From positions 12,049,552-12,113,551 of the forward strand of contig CM055098.1 in assembly GCA_029204225.1 (NCBI GenBank): a DNA stretch of 64,000 nucleotides, written 5' to 3'. Shown one piece after another: positions 1 through 11,505 of the stretch. The notes under the pieces were generated by a model. It was given only the letters and a program-made list of their open reading frames with translations, had not been told where the DNA came from and did no database searches. Made by a program: the position numbers and the translations under genes. How positions within the stretch are numbered: the first letter of the stretch is position 1; every line of letters starts with the position of its first letter. Source of the stretch: Diphasiastrum complanatum (taxonomy: Eukaryota; Streptophyta; Lycopodiopsida; Lycopodiales; Lycopodiaceae).

Positions 1-1880
1 TAGCCAAGATGCATCTCTAGCCATGCCACATAGAGATGAGTGATAAGACCTTGTCCTCTAAGGACCATTCAAGAGTAAGGCAATGTAAGGCCTTGTCCTC
101 CTATTAGGATGTTTATTAAGTAATGTCTTTTTATGACTCATTATGAAAAATTTAAGTTTAATTTGAAACTGAACAGTGTTTAAGTTTAGTAGAGACATTT
201 GATGGACTATGAAAGGCCTATGAAGGTCCCTTGTCGCCATGTGTAGATGATGAAAAGGTCTCTTTGTGGATATCAAAAAATGTCCCTCATTGGATTTAGG
301 GTTTTGTCCCTTAGTAGTGGACGTCAGTTATAAGGAAGGTCCCTCATTTGACATAACAAAGGTTTTGGACTTATATGGACCATTTGAAGCAAAGAGCTAG
401 GAACAACTTGATTTGACGTAAGTGATATCTTTTTGGGCTCAATAACCATAAACTTTTGATAAAATGCCATCTTTTAAAAACTATGAGAATATAAGCAAAA
501 AGAAATTTCCTCTCAGCGATTCGCTACAACTATGGTACAAACAAAGGTCTCCTAATTGTCAAAAAAAGCCTATGTATTGTGAATGGCTTAGATATTTCAC
601 ATATTCTATTGCCAAGGTGCTATAGAAGACACATTACACAGCAAAACAACAACGAACATGTAGCTATGGGTAAAAAAGAGGTGGCTCAAGAATCATAAAA
701 TGCTTCTTCAAATAAGCATTGTATTGTTGCAGTTTCTAGGTGGCATACTCCTTTGCTAAAGTAAGGTTTAAAAGTAACAAATGACAAGTGAACCTTGTTA
801 TACAAACTAGTACAATAGCTTTCAGGTTGAAATTTGAATGAAGGAAAAACACCTCTGCTAAATATAGATAGTTCATTAACATAGACAAAAAGAATGAATT
901 GACTTAATGAACATAAAATTTTAGTTGAGACAGAATAAATATATGAATATGCCACAGTCTATGTTCCAAAGAAAGGTCAAGAGATACATGGGAAATACAA
1001 ATGATAAACTTTGATCTAGTTAGTAGCATTGTTGAGCATGTACCAACCTACCCTACTAAAGAATTACATATGCTATTAGCAGATACTGATATACCAAGAT
1101 CAGCTCTCATTGCCAAATTTAACCTTAGCTAGTTGGCACCACGAAGATCTTTCCAAATTAGTAAAAAGTGGATTTATTCAGTCCATTTCGTAGGGCTCCT
1201 GATTTCCCTTATTTTTGGATACACAAAAAAACACATGGGCTTTTTGTGTAAAGGCCCCATCTACTGCTATTTCTCTCATTTAGTGCTAACCTGACAAACC
1301 CCAAGCCCGACTTCTTGTTATTTCTCTTAGTTAGTGCCTTAGTTGCCCGTTCCGGAACAGGCCCTTGAAAATAAATAAATAAATGTATTTTTTTATGAAG
1401 GGGCAACTGCACTACAAAGAAAAAAGAAAATGCTGTTTTGTTTTCAAAAGGTATTCTCTCAATTTTACAATAGGTTGATCAAAAAAAGTTGTTACGACTG
1501 CCAAGGAAAGTTTTCTTCCTCATTCCCCCTAATACAGAGAGGCACCGCCATTTTCTCATCGTCACTGCTTCCCATCCCTGTGCCTCTCTTTGGCTCTAGT
1601 TTCAATAGATTTATATTATGTTCACACGTATCTTAAGCAGCAACCCAACAGCATGTACTTCACCCTCTTCTCATCAATGAGCCAACATAAAGCAACTGAT
1701 GCTCTAATCTAGTACCTTCCTACAACCTTACAGATGCTGAAGCTAAGCTTCAAGATGCATTTGCCAGAAGATGATGGCACACCAACATCCTTTGGATAAG
1801 CCAAAACTCAAAAGCTACAAAGGAGAGATCAGAAAATCGAGTGACAATCAAAGACAGAAATGCTAGGAGAAGCAAAAGCC
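1..1880. other. Non-coding, no gene recognised
   Basis: No coding region with recognisable motifs was found on either strand. The stretch lies downstream of DUF1068 exon 1 on the minus strand, so it is probably intron of that gene. Around 1185-1390 there is a GGGCCTGTTCCGG-like end on the minus strand, which resembles DNA transposon termini, but I could not find a convincing matching inverted end or target duplication. Confidence 0.4.
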
Positions 1881-1965
1881 TTCTGTAAGTCTAACAAGAA
1901 TGTTAGTTACTTCTGTAAGTCTAACAAGAATGTTAGTTCCGTGGGTCAGCAAGAATGTTAGTTAC
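1881..1965. repeat. 30-bp tandem repeat, about 2.8 copies
   Basis: A 30-bp unit with TAACAAGAATGTTAGTTAC occurs at 1881-1910 and 1911-1940 and as a partial, changed copy at 1941-1965. The following sequence to about 2110 keeps similar TGTTAGTT words and may be a decayed solo LTR, but no ends were defined. Confidence 0.7.
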
Positions 1966-2806
1966 TTAATAGGCACAAGTTAGCACTAACATAACTGGCA
2001 TTTAGCTAACTTGTAAGTGCGGTAGGCCCCTAATTGTAGGTGGGACAGCGCCTGCAGTTACACGTTGTTATCTCTAAATAAACGCAGATAAGGGCAAGTG
2101 GAGCGCAGGGTTAAGGAGCTCTTTTCATGCTTACCCCGTCACCCTGTTGTGCATCACCCTACGTCCTTTTTGCACCTGAGAGAACGGGTGACCCATTCTC
2201 TCCAAGAGCTGATTTCTCCAGAGCTTGCAAACCCCCCTCACCCGTTGAGCAACCCATGCTGTTGCCTGACATCAGTTTGCCCAAGTGAGGGGGTGAACAT
2301 GGAAAGGCGTCCTGTCCTAAGTCTGAGATGCAAGGAGCACAAAAACTTCTAGCTGCTACACTAGATGGTGTGAAATACTTTTGTTCTGTAACATTTTCTA
2401 CGTTACCACCGCAACTTATCATAAGGACAGGCTTTACAACCCCTTGCAAACAACAACCTATGTATATGCCTAAAACAAAAACATACGAAAACTCAAGGAA
2501 CGTTACAAGTGTGCAGACGCAGACAAAACCTAGATCTGATTACATCCAGGAGTCTTCCAAGTTGGAGCTTGAACGACCCAAATTACCTGTACTATATTAG
2601 GATAGAAACTAGTTCAAGAAAATGTAAACCACCACGGTATCTTTTGATTGTAGATCCAATCAACAGATGCAGAAAATCCCGAATAAAGTGACAAAGTTCA
2701 GTCCAGAAACCCTTTTGTTTTCTAAGCTGGACATTAGAGTTCCGGAAACATCTATGTAACAGAGTGAGCGCTTGATGGTGTCATAAGAAAGGCAACGTGT
2801 ACAAAC
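1966..2806. other. Probable intron sequence of the DUF1068 gene
   Basis: This follows the 5' splice site of the minus-strand exon ending at 2807. Open frames here (for example 2098-2352 and 2159-2449) lack conserved motifs and overlap each other on opposite strands, so I treat them as chance. The conserved Cys- and coiled-coil-containing second exon expected for the family was not found down to position 1. Confidence 0.45.
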
Positions 2807-3035
2807 CAGAAAAAAGATTGACTGATTCTAAAGCAGTACAATCACACTGGCAAGGCGAACAGGAGCCGGAATGCTTCGCTTCTGAAACTGATTCTCTCAA
2901 TTCCCAGTACAAAGAAGGTCCAACTATGTAAATTCCTAGACCCAGCGCCAATAAGACCAGCAATGCTTTCAGTCCCGAAGAATTAGCAGAGATCACAGAT
3001 GGTTGAGTCATCCTTAAATCAACAAAACGAGACAT
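2807..3035 (-). CDS. DUF1068-family membrane protein, exon 1 (partial gene)
   Basis: An ATG at 3035-3033 opens a frame of about 76 codons ending in a phase-1 donor TCTG|GTTTGT at 2807/2806. Residues about 22-44 form one hydrophobic membrane segment (ALLVLLALGLGIYIVGPSLYW). It is followed by a Ser/Cys stretch with SCSPCQCDC. The order N-terminal anchor, IVGPSLYW, Cys cluster is how I remember plant DUF1068 proteins, which continue with a coiled-coil domain. They are small membrane-anchored proteins of unknown biochemical role. The rest of the gene must lie in further exons left of the window. The reading beyond the donor (LYTLPFL, stop) is intron. A GA-rich tract lies in the presumed leader. 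Family assignment is from memory of the motif; exon 1 looks intact. Confidence 0.72.
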
Positions 3036-3265
3036 AATGAAGTGATGTGCAGAGCATTTTGAGGTCCATTATGCACTTTTCCATTGCACTGCCCTTGTGA
3101 TTCTTCTGCAGAAGAAGCTTTGATCAAGAATCTGAGATGCGCTAGGCGTATTGTTTTGCATGAGCTGAGAAATGCTGCTGTGTAGCGTGGTAAAACTTCA
3201 GTAACTTGAGCATCGCTGCTGTTGCAATTCAAACTAACAATTACAACAGAAAGAGAAAGAGACAA

Positions 3266-3288
3266 CTCTCTCTCTCTCTCTCTCTCTC
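3266..3288. repeat. (CT)n microsatellite in the presumed 5' leader
   Basis: An uninterrupted CT run of about 23 bp, continuing as imperfect CT sequence to about 3307. On the minus strand it is a GA run 230 bp upstream of the DUF1068 ATG, where plant leaders often have GA/CT tracts. A regulatory role is inference. Confidence 0.7.
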
Positions 3289-3306
3289 CCCACTAAATCT
3301 CTCTCT

Positions 3307-3828
3307 TTGTTTGTCTTTAATTGATTTATTTAGAGCTCTTGTGTGGGTGGGGTTTTAAGTGTTGGGTTTTAAACTTTTTAAAGCGTTGGGTTTATAAAGA
3401 GAATGTGTGACAACATACAAGCTCACTTCAATAATGCCTTCCATTAGTTTTACCCACAAGTATTAAATAAGATAACCAGCTTTGAGAGGCCCATTATTAA
3501 AATCTTTGCAATCATCTCGTCGACGTGTTGACCTAGAAAATTCGCTCTCTTGAAGATGCTGGTATTGATCATTTATGTCAATAGGATCTTCTTCGTCGTT
3601 CTTTCACCACGCGAGGACATGCTCCGTCTGACACACCTCAAGAGAAAGAGCGAGATTATAATGACCGTGCATGTGGTTTTAGTGTTAAGTTTATTAGCCA
3701 TGTTTTGAAATTTCATTCAGGATTCCTCTGGTAATAAATAACCTTGAGAGGGCCCATGTAGTCCAATAGTGACATTTGGAGCAATACACAGTGTGTAACG
3801 GTTCTATGCATACTAGCATCACAGCATC
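3307..3828. other. Upstream region of the DUF1068 gene and decayed gypsy 3' end
   Basis: No intact gene. Position 3307 to about 3650 would hold the promoter of the minus-strand DUF1068 gene; no convincing TATA box was fixed. From about 3700 the minus-strand reading continues the gypsy integrase frame past an in-frame TAG (after LVYG), then loses similarity. The expected 3' LTR is missing, so the retrotransposon is truncated here. Confidence 0.45.
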
Positions 3829-4479
3829 CTAACCATATACCAATTGGAAGGGTGTTTGATCAGTGCTTCCTTTATATGCTATCCTGAATGCCCACAATGT
3901 AGCATGCAACTTGTGTTCCCAATCTGATCTGCTAGCTTCAACTGTTTTCGTGAGCACACTACACAAGATCTTATTGGATGTTTCTGCTTGCCCATTACCA
4001 CGAAGATAATAAGGCGTACTGGTCCTGTGGATCACGAAGAATTTCTCCAACAGGACCTTGATGATCTCATTGATGAAATGGCTTCCGCGATCGCTGACTA
4101 GCTCTACCGGGCATCCAAAGCGCACAATGATATTTTCATAAAGGAACTTGGCAGTGGTCCTAGCATCAGCTACTCTTACTGCCCTGGCTTCGACCCACTT
4201 GGTGAGGTAGTCTGTGGCTACGATTATGTATCGAGCCTGGGAACTCCTTGCTGCAGGGTGAATTGGACCGATGTAATCAAATCCCCACTTTTTGAATGGT
4301 GCTTTGGCTAAGACGGGGTGCAGTAGGTCATAATTCAATCCCGCTGGCCTTATCGCCCTTTGGCACACATCGCACTTTTTCAAGTATTCCTCCGTATCCT
4401 TATGAATCGTTGGCCACCAACATTCTGATTGTAGGATCTTGCGAACTGTAATGTCGGATTCAAAATGGCCTCCACCCAT
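3829..4479 (-). pseudogene. gypsy integrase fragment
   Basis: The frame of 216 residues starts in the zinc-binding region (CDVCQRA supplies its two cysteines). It then has the catalytic core: FDYIGP with ATDYLTKW, a second Asp in SDRGSHF, and the Glu in NGQAETSNK, so the D,D,E residues are present. It ends at TPFQLVYG followed by an in-frame TAG where active elements continue. The upstream part is in another frame (4380-4577), a sign of frameshift decay. The protein would join element cDNA to host DNA in the nucleus. It sits downstream of RNase H, as expected for gypsy. Confidence 0.87.
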
Positions 4480-4661
4480 GCCTTCATGTGAAAGCGAATT
4501 GATCTGGGTGGCTTCATGAGGAAGAATACACCGCCGAAGAATTCCGTCGGGTCCTCTTTGATACTACTGGTCGGCAATCAGCTGATAAGGTCTAGCCTTC
4601 AAGATCAATTTTCGCTGTTCCGCCTTTGGTAGTGATTGTATTCAACAATGTCGGCAACCCA

Positions 4662-5003
4662 TTATGTTACTGTGTCCACGTAAAATAAGGCAGCATCTGC
4701 CAGCTCATCGTCGGGTTGGGTTGCAATTTCCTTTCCCTTGATTCGTGACATATGATCTGCCATGTAGTGTTGTTTTCCCTTGCGAACTACTATCCGAAAA
4801 TCAAATTCCAATAACAAAAGTAGCCATCTAGTGATTCTTCTAGTGTTGCAAGTTTTATTAACGAGATAGAGCAAGGGTTGATGGTCCATATAAAAAGCAA
4901 AATGTGTGGCCATCAGGTAGTGTCAAAATTTCTTAACCGCATAGATCATTGCCAGTGTTTCCTGCTCTGTGGTTGAATAATTCATTTCGGTATCACTGAG
5001 CTG
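4662..5003 (-). pseudogene. gypsy RNase H fragment
   Basis: On the minus strand, after a stop near 5004, the frame continues through NYSTTEQETLAMIYAVKKF and HFAFYMDHQPLLYL to HYMADHMSRI, typical RNase H sequence of gypsy polyproteins. Stops interrupt it at about 5003 and 4919, so it is not translatable as one piece. It bridges the reverse transcriptase above and the integrase below. Its role would be removal of the RNA strand during reverse transcription. Confidence 0.8.
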
Positions 5004-6134
5004 TCAGCTTGCAAATCGGATTGGAAAATCCTTTTTGTGTTCACTTAGCTGGGTTAAGACTGCTCCAACTGCATACTTCGATGTGTCCGTATGCACGTGA
5101 AACTCAATGGACCAATTGGGTGGACGTAAGATTGGTGCTGAAACCAATGCATCCTTAAGCTTCTGGAAAGCCTTTAGGGCTTTCTCATTCCAATGTGAAT
5201 CTGTCGTGAGTTTGTAAATTGGTCGGGCTAACTCCGCAAAATCAAGAATGATCCTATAATAGTTAGCATGACCCATGAAGATGTAGACTTCGCGGATCGT
5301 CCTTGGTGGTAGTAGATCAACAATGATCCTGATCTTTGATAGATCTGTGGCGATCCCGTGTCTTGACACTATATGGACGAGAATAAAGCCATGTGTCACC
5401 CAGAATTGACATTTTTCTGGATTCATGGAGGTCTGGTAGTTGCGACATCTTTGTGACACCTTCTCCAAATTGTATAAGTGTTCTGAGTCTAGTCCATGCA
5501 CGCACAGATCGTCCAAGAAAATTTCCAAAATTTTTTGCAGATAATCTTTGAATGCCGCCTGCATGACTCACTGGAAGGTGCTTGGGGCATTGCAAAGTCC
5601 GAATGGCATCACTTTATAGGCATAGGTTCCCCATTCCGTGGCAAATGTTGTCTTGTGCTGGTCCTGGAGGGCTATCTTCACCTAGTTGTAGCCGCTGAAG
5701 ATGTCTAGAAAACTGTAGGCTTCGGCGCTAGCTACTCTGTCAAGGACACTTTCCGTAAATGGTAGAGGGAAATGATCTTTTTTGGTGACTGCATTTAGCG
5801 CCTTCAGATTCACACAAATCCGCATTTTGCCGTTCTTCTTGGGTACTATAACTATCGGTGATACCCATTCCGTGTGCTCGATTTCATAGATAAAATCTGC
5901 ATCCACCAGCTTTTGCAACTTTTGCTTGATCAGCTCAGTATAATTCGGGTTGCAGCGGTAATAACGACTTACCTTGGGAACTGCTCCGTTCACCAAGGGT
6001 ATGGTGTGTTGAATTATTGTTGGTGGAATGCCCTTCAGGTCACTATAACTCAAGGCAAAACAGTCTTTATACTCCACCAACAACGATTGTAGTCTCTTGA
6101 ACTGTGTGGGTGTTAACTGCTCTCCCACATACAC
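5004..6134 (-). pseudogene. gypsy reverse transcriptase, broken
   Basis: The first part (6134-5682) has the usual fingers sequence with EWVSPIVIVPKKNGKMRICV and the first catalytic Asp in YSFLDIFSGYN, then a stop. After a short gap with WGTYAYKVMPFGLCNAPSTFQ and a TGA, the second part (5564-5004) has the catalytic pair in EIFLDDLCVHG and the connection towards RNase H (VGAVLTQLSEHKKDF). At least two nonsense changes look like C-to-T decay (CGA to TGA). Length and motif order fit Ty3/gypsy. It cannot make active enzyme as it stands. Confidence 0.88.
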
Positions 6135-6139
6135 TATCT

Positions 6140-6780
6140 TTTTTTATCTTAGATTTAATCTCACTATCTGCGAGAGTTCAAAACTACTTTTTTGGCTTGA
6201 TCTTCACCAAATCTCAAAACTAACTCTCGTAGGCTTCATCACTGATGGAAATTATCATTTTAAATTGATTGAGAGGGTCTGCGAGAGTTCTTACTAGAAG
6301 GATTTGCTGGATCTTCACTTTTTAGTGATTTTTTTCACTTAAATCCAATTTTCTGCTCACTGGAATCAAACTAACCCTCGCAAGCTCTTCTGTGTCCTGG
6401 TCTCATTGAGATGTAACTTCAGAATCCTCTGCGAGAGTTCTAGACCACTGGAACTGAAAATTTTGCTATCTACGAGGGTACTTTCCCGTCTTTTTTCACT
6501 GGGAACTCTCGCACACGCACTTAGACATCAAACTAACTCTCGCAAGCTTCTCTGTGTCTTGGTCTCACCAAGATGGAACTTCAGAGGGCTCTGCGAGAGT
6601 TCTTATAAAGATTTAAATTTTTTTTGGATTTTTTCAAGGGTTTTTTGAATTTTTTATTATTTTTCTCTAATTTTTACAACCTGCTTGGAACTAACTCTTG
6701 TAGGCTTCTATGCAGGTCTGGGACAGTACCCTAGAGCTGCTGCCAGTCATGCAAGGGTTAATTCACACTAGTTGTGGAGA
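6140..6780. repeat. Leader with dispersed CTGCGAGAGTTC inverted repeats
   Basis: Variants of TCTGCGAGAGTTC and of its inverse complement, together with AACTAACTCTCGCAAGCTTC, recur about nine times (near 6165, 6225, 6280, 6370, 6430, 6470, 6500, 6535, 6590, 6690). They occur in both orientations, so RNA from here could pair internally. This is where gag would be expected in the minus-strand gypsy element; no gag is present. Confidence 0.6.
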
Positions 6781-7055
6781 TATAAAAATCTGACAAGATT
6801 TTAGGCTCTTTTTCTCTCCAAAAATGCAGATTGGTGTGTTTTTTGGGTTTTTTGGCTGGTTGGTTTGGGTTTCAAGCCCTTAGAGGCTGTTTAGGGCCTC
6901 CTCTACCCTCTCACACCTCCTCCGCTAGCTGTGAACAGTCCAAACACAAAAAAAAATGCAGAAAACTAACTCTAAACACCCAAAAATCTACCTAAAACTA
7001 CTCTAAAAAGCAAGAAAATAGCTAAAATGCAACTAAACTAGTTAGTGGAAACTTA

Positions 7056-7073
7056 TCCCCGGCAACGACGCCA
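7056..7073 (-). other. gypsy primer-binding site
   Basis: On the minus strand the sequence one base after the LTR end reads TGGCGTCGTTGCCGGGGA. This is close to the Asp-tRNA primer site I remember for plant Tat/Athila-like elements. It fixes the LTR as the 5' LTR of the minus-strand element. Confidence 0.75.
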
Positions 7074-7074
7074 C

Positions 7075-7897
7075 TGTTGGGTCGAAGATCTTGCGTAGTA
7101 TAGCCCTCCCGCTTGTCAACAAGGGTTAGATCACTGAATAGGTACCTAACTATGCATAGATGCTATTTTTAGTTAGTTTCCTACTTTATCCCTTAACTCT
7201 ATTCACCACTAACACTACCCTCCTTTAACTCTACTCCTCTACACTAACATTCATCATGCTTTTGGGTGAAGGGAAAGGATAGACAAGAAGAGGAAGAGAT
7301 AAGAGAAGAGAGAAAGAGAGAGAGATGAGATGGAGGTTAGCTCAAATGCTCAATGTCATTGCTTATGGAGAAACCTTAACTAATCGCAAACCAAAAGCAT
7401 GGAACAAATGAAAATAACAAGCAAACACAACAATAGCATAAGCAAGATTGATTAGCAAATGAGGATGCTTGAGCTCTCAAAATAGTAGAGTCTCCTCCTC
7501 TCTATTAAACATGCAAATAGTGTACAAATGGTGTCTTTTTATAAAATGGGAAAGGCCCTTGCCCCTCAATTCTATTGGCTAATATTCACATTGATCCTAT
7601 CCATTCATCTTGGACCCAACTTGATCCAAGGGTCCACAAAAAGTACATTGGAAATCACAAGATTCATGTAAGTCCAAAATTGGACCCAACTCTAAAAAGT
7701 AAACTCTAAGTTTAAAATTGACTTTGGGCCTCAAGTTTTATTTTAATTACAAAGGCCCAAGTCTATTTTATTTTATTTATGCTTTGGCTTGCGTGCTCAT
7801 TGGGCCATGGGCTTATACGCGCAGGATGCCATGCCCTCGCAACACATTTTATTGGACGATTTTGTTTATTTACACTTTGTTGGGAGTACCCCCAACA
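7075..7897 (-). mobile_element. gypsy 5' LTR (823 bp)
   Basis: On the minus strand it starts TGTTGGGGGTACTCCCAAC and ends TTCGACCCAACA, giving TG...CA ends. It contains a TATA-like TTTATAAAAAGACACC about 390 bp in. It matches the plus-strand LTR at 23535-24348 along most of its length, including GCATGGCATCCTG and the GGCCCAA-rich segment. Its outer end joins the last bases of a copia LTR plus the first three bases of that element's PBS, so gypsy appears to have inserted at the copia PBS. Confidence 0.85.
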
Positions 7898-8570
7898 CCA
7901 TGTTGGAGAGAGGGAGATGAATGAGTTGAGAAAAGGTGTCGTATGTTAGAAACGAAAAAAATAAATAAATAAACTCAAAGAGGTAAGACGAACACGAACG
8001 AGAAACGAACTCAAACAGAAAATGTTCATGCGTAGCGGAACGAGCTATACGACTCTCTCCATAAGCATGACTACGCCTATCAGAACGAACAAAACAGTAG
8101 TGATGGGAATCACAGTGGTTCTTGATTACGTAGCCAAACTTTAATAAATGAATGAAGCTCCAGAAGAATGGTTTGTCGCGAATAGTAAGACAAACTATTC
8201 GTCGCGAATGATTCGCGAAGAGTTAGACGGTGCTCGACTGATAATTAGTCGCGAATGATTCGTGAAAGACAAGACTAAATGTTAGTCGTCTATTACCAGA
8301 AAGAACAACTAGAAAGATCAGATAGAATGAATAATAAGCATAGCAATATTAACATAGATCTGAACGCAGAACAAAGAACTGTATCAGATTAAGTATATCA
8401 TGTATACATGTCAATAATGTGGTAGAGCACAAGACAATAGCGGATGAAACCGCGTGCCCTATGAAGCTTATACAATCTGTAAAGGAATAAAACCTTATTG
8501 CTGACAATCAAGAATCAATGCGCAAGGCATCTACTTCGTCTCATTCATCAACTCATCAACTCATTCTCTC
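7898..8570 (-). mobile_element. copia LTR fragment (minus strand)
   Basis: On the minus strand this ends CTCTCTCCAACATGG, like the plus-strand LTR/PBS junction at 21910-21926 (CTTCTCCCAACATGG). The preceding Thy-rich GTTTCTCGTTCGAG-type sequence also matches 21810-21900. The outer end is placed roughly at 8570 where similarity can no longer be judged. It carries repeated TCGCGAAT palindromes. The body of the element it belonged to was displaced by the gypsy insertion. Confidence 0.6.
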
Positions 8571-11056
8571 ATTAACCTGAATACACAAATGGTATCCAAT
8601 ATATATACATGATATTACAGGTGCGCAGATGTGGAAAGTACAGAGTGGATGTGCTGTCTGTAAGAGATCGTGGGTGGCTGCAGTCGTTGTCCAATCAAAA
8701 AGCGCAGCTGCATGGAGTGAGCATGAAAAGGGTACGATGTCAGTCAGTGCTGAAGTGATCGTTGGTGATGACAATGCAAAAAGTGTGTCACTCTTACGAG
8801 TAGCCTTAGGATTAGATTTACAGGGTGCCTTTGCTTTTAGGGCATGTTGGCCGAATTTTCGATGACATACTTCGGGCTAAAAATGAGCTATTTGAAGTTT
8901 ATTTTGACTCTTATAAGAGGTTTCATAATGGATATTTACTATTTTTAGTAAGTAAATTGGCATGGCATTAGCAATATTGCTATATCTAGACATGATGCCA
9001 GTTTTACTCTATAAAGTTTAGAGATGAAATCTACAGTACTAATTGCCTTCCAATTGGCATAATTAATGTTAATTAGAATTTAGGGTTTTTTGGCATTGCT
9101 GAGACTGTAGTATGACAATGTACTCATTTTTTTTTTTTTTTGCCGTTAATAAAAAATGCCCAAATAATTTCAGGTACTGCCTTAAAGTTCAAGGGGGTGT
9201 CCTAAGGTTAAGAGTTTGAAGACAATGATACTTTCAATTGCGGTTTCTAATGGCAAGTAGTTAAAAATTTGAAATGTATTACTTAAAGAAAAGGAACGAA
9301 ATTGCCAGTGCAAAATTGCCAACTTAAAGTGCTGTGTTGATTTTTGAATTGGAATCGATGTGTTGATGATGAAAGTTTTTACCAAATTTGGAAACTGGTG
9401 ATCAGACAATTTGCCTCGGTGGAGATTACGATTGCATATACAAAGGTTCAGATTTGAGCAGTTACCGAATCCCCAGTGACTTGTTGTTGGAGGTTGAAGT
9501 CGAAGTCATGGACGAGAATGACAAGTTCTAAGTTAAAATTATGGATAATTGAGGAGCTTATATTCTACATTGTGAGAAAGAAAAACAAAAATAAACCGAC
9601 CAAAGGAGAAATGGTTATGGAGGCCAAAGTGCCTAAAGAGCCCTTTTTGTCGTGATGAAGAATTAGAGGGGTCCATGAAAATCATTCCCCTTCATTGAAA
9701 GGAAGTTATGGGAAAGGGTCGTTTCCCCTAAGGAGAAAAGGAGGAAAGATGAAGCAAACCGGGTTCTTTGCATCTGAGAAGAGTGAAGGTAGCATCATAA
9801 ACATCCTTTGAGAGAAGTGATGCCCGAAATGCTTCCTCACCATAGACTCAAGCATTGATCCACAATGGGCTATTCATTTAACCTTGTTGGATTAAAGTGG
9901 TTGAATGATCAGAGAATAAGGCGTGAAAAACTATTGTTCGTGAATGAATGAGCCGTTAGTTCGCTCAGCCTCCTAAGGAGAACGTGAATATTTTTTCCTC
10001 AGTCCAGATTTGATCTTATTAGCTATCTGGAAAAGTGAGAGATGAGTTTGATGTTGTTAATGAAACATGTCGTTGGCTTTTGATGCGGTTCTGAACATCA
10101 GAACATGCTTTAGTGGAGAGACGCTGCTCTGTGAAGGGTGACCTGCAAAATCCTGAAAGCGATCCGGTTGTGAAGGAAACTCACGCTGCTTTTGTGGAAG
10201 AAAGGAATGATCTGCACAGTTCTGAAGTAGTTGTTTTTTAAGAGGGCGACCATTTGTAGAGACCTGAATTACATCCCTACTATGGACCTGCACCAGCGCG
10301 ACTCTGTTTCTGAAGGTAGGACCTGACCATCGCGACTTCTATTTGTGAAGAGAACGAAGAGAGAAGAGGAAAGGAGAGGCCCGTGGAGAGAAGACCCACG
10401 CGACCCAGGCCATGGATTTTTCTTGGAGAGTTGGGAGAGACTGGCTCTACAAACATTTGGGTGCCCACAAGTGAAAACCTGATATTTTAAGTGGAAGGAG
10501 AAGCAAGGGACCGGTAACACTAATTGAAGTGAAGACTTGTTGCCTGTTGACTGTTTGAAAATCCTTAACCTTTGGATACATCCTGGGAAGTTAAGACAGA
10601 GTCTGTCTGAGTCATTGAGGTAAGTTGTAATTTCAGACTGATATTAAAATTACCCTTAAAGAACTTCTAATGGATGTGCCGATTGTTCCACTAAAATTTA
10701 TAATGACTCTATTTGGAAGTCTGTTTTTCATTTCTGAACAGTGACAATTTGGAAATCTCATAACTTTATCCACTGAAAGCAATAATTGCGGTTTTCAGAT
10801 CTTATAATTCTGTGAGGCCTTTATATGATTTTGCGTAAGGAAAATGAATTAAATCTTATAACGGCCATAACTTTTGCATTTTAAGTCGGATTTGAGTAAA
10901 CCGAAAAGCATAAGTGAGGAGAATTATGTGATGCATTTACTTTTGTTGGAAGAAACAGTTTTTGAATGACTGATTGGAAGTTATTAAGCTATCAGGAATT
11001 TAATAAAGAACAAGTCCTATAGTCGGATATATAATAAGTCTTTATTATACCTATAT

Positions 11057-11169
11057 CAGCTTGTTGGAACATACAAGCTGAATATTATCCCCAAAATTGT
11101 TGGAACACACAATTTGGGATATTACTATGAAGATAAGAAAGAGGGAACATTGTTGGAGCATACAATGTT
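11057..11169. other. Three hairpins with a common loop
   Basis: Inverted repeats at 11057-11080, 11091-11118 and 11146-11169 have the loop-closing sequence GTTGGARCAYAC in common. Their outer stems differ: CAGCTT/AAGCTG, CCAAAATT/AATTTGGG (one mismatch) and AACATT/AATGTT. A further TTGTTGGAAC without a complete partner is at 11285. The pattern is seen directly; any function is unknown. Confidence 0.6.
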
Positions 11170-11241
11170 AATGCCAAATTGATACTTGTACTTAAGTGGT
11201 TTTTAAAGAACGAAAGTTGAGTAAATATACCATGAACTAAT

Positions 11242-11505
11242 ATGGAGATATTGGGAAATAAGGATGGTATGACTGTTACTATAAATTGTTGGAACTTTCA
11301 TCAAATCCTTGAACATGATCGTAGAAGCATACTCAATTTTCTATCAGAATTGTATTATCAAGAATCAATCATCCATCTATATATTAGCATTGACTACACA
11401 CTAGACGAAGAGTGCTGGGCTACTGTAGATAGTGAAATTAGTGAAACTATTACTGAATTGTTACCTAAAGGTAGCTATTCTATTTTGGCCTCGTTACATT
11501 TATGA
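11242..11505 (+). CDS. Unrecognised 87-codon open frame
   Basis: An ATG-started frame of 87 residues with no family motif I recognise. It is rich in Ile, Leu, Glu and Ser, with no signal peptide, zinc knuckle or membrane segment. It follows the hairpin cluster and precedes the gypsy fragment at 11895. A frame this long can occur by chance in AT-rich plant DNA, so coding status is doubtful. Confidence 0.15.
   Translation: MEILGNKDGMTVTINCWNFHQILEHDRRSILNFLSELYYQESIIHLYISIDYTLDEECWATVDSEISETITELLPKGSYSILASLHL

Larger units (their letters stand above)
3700..7897 (-). mobile_element. Ty3/gypsy retrotransposon, 3'-truncated and decayed
   Basis: Read on the minus strand the order is LTR (7897-7075), PBS (7073-7056), repetitive leader (about 6780-6140), reverse transcriptase (6134-about 5010), RNase H (about 5000-4662), integrase (4479-3829). 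RT, RNase H, then integrase is the Ty3/gypsy order. The PBS resembles the Asp-tRNA type I remember from Tat/Athila-like plant lineages. Gag and protease are missing, the frame is cut by several stops, and the 3' LTR is gone. The LTR is of the same family as the plus-strand LTR at 23535-24348. Confidence 0.85.

Noticed and set aside
3014-3265. An 84-residue frame overlapping the DUF1068 exon
   Set aside because: It starts with TTG, overlaps the ATG region of exon 1 in another frame and has no motif.
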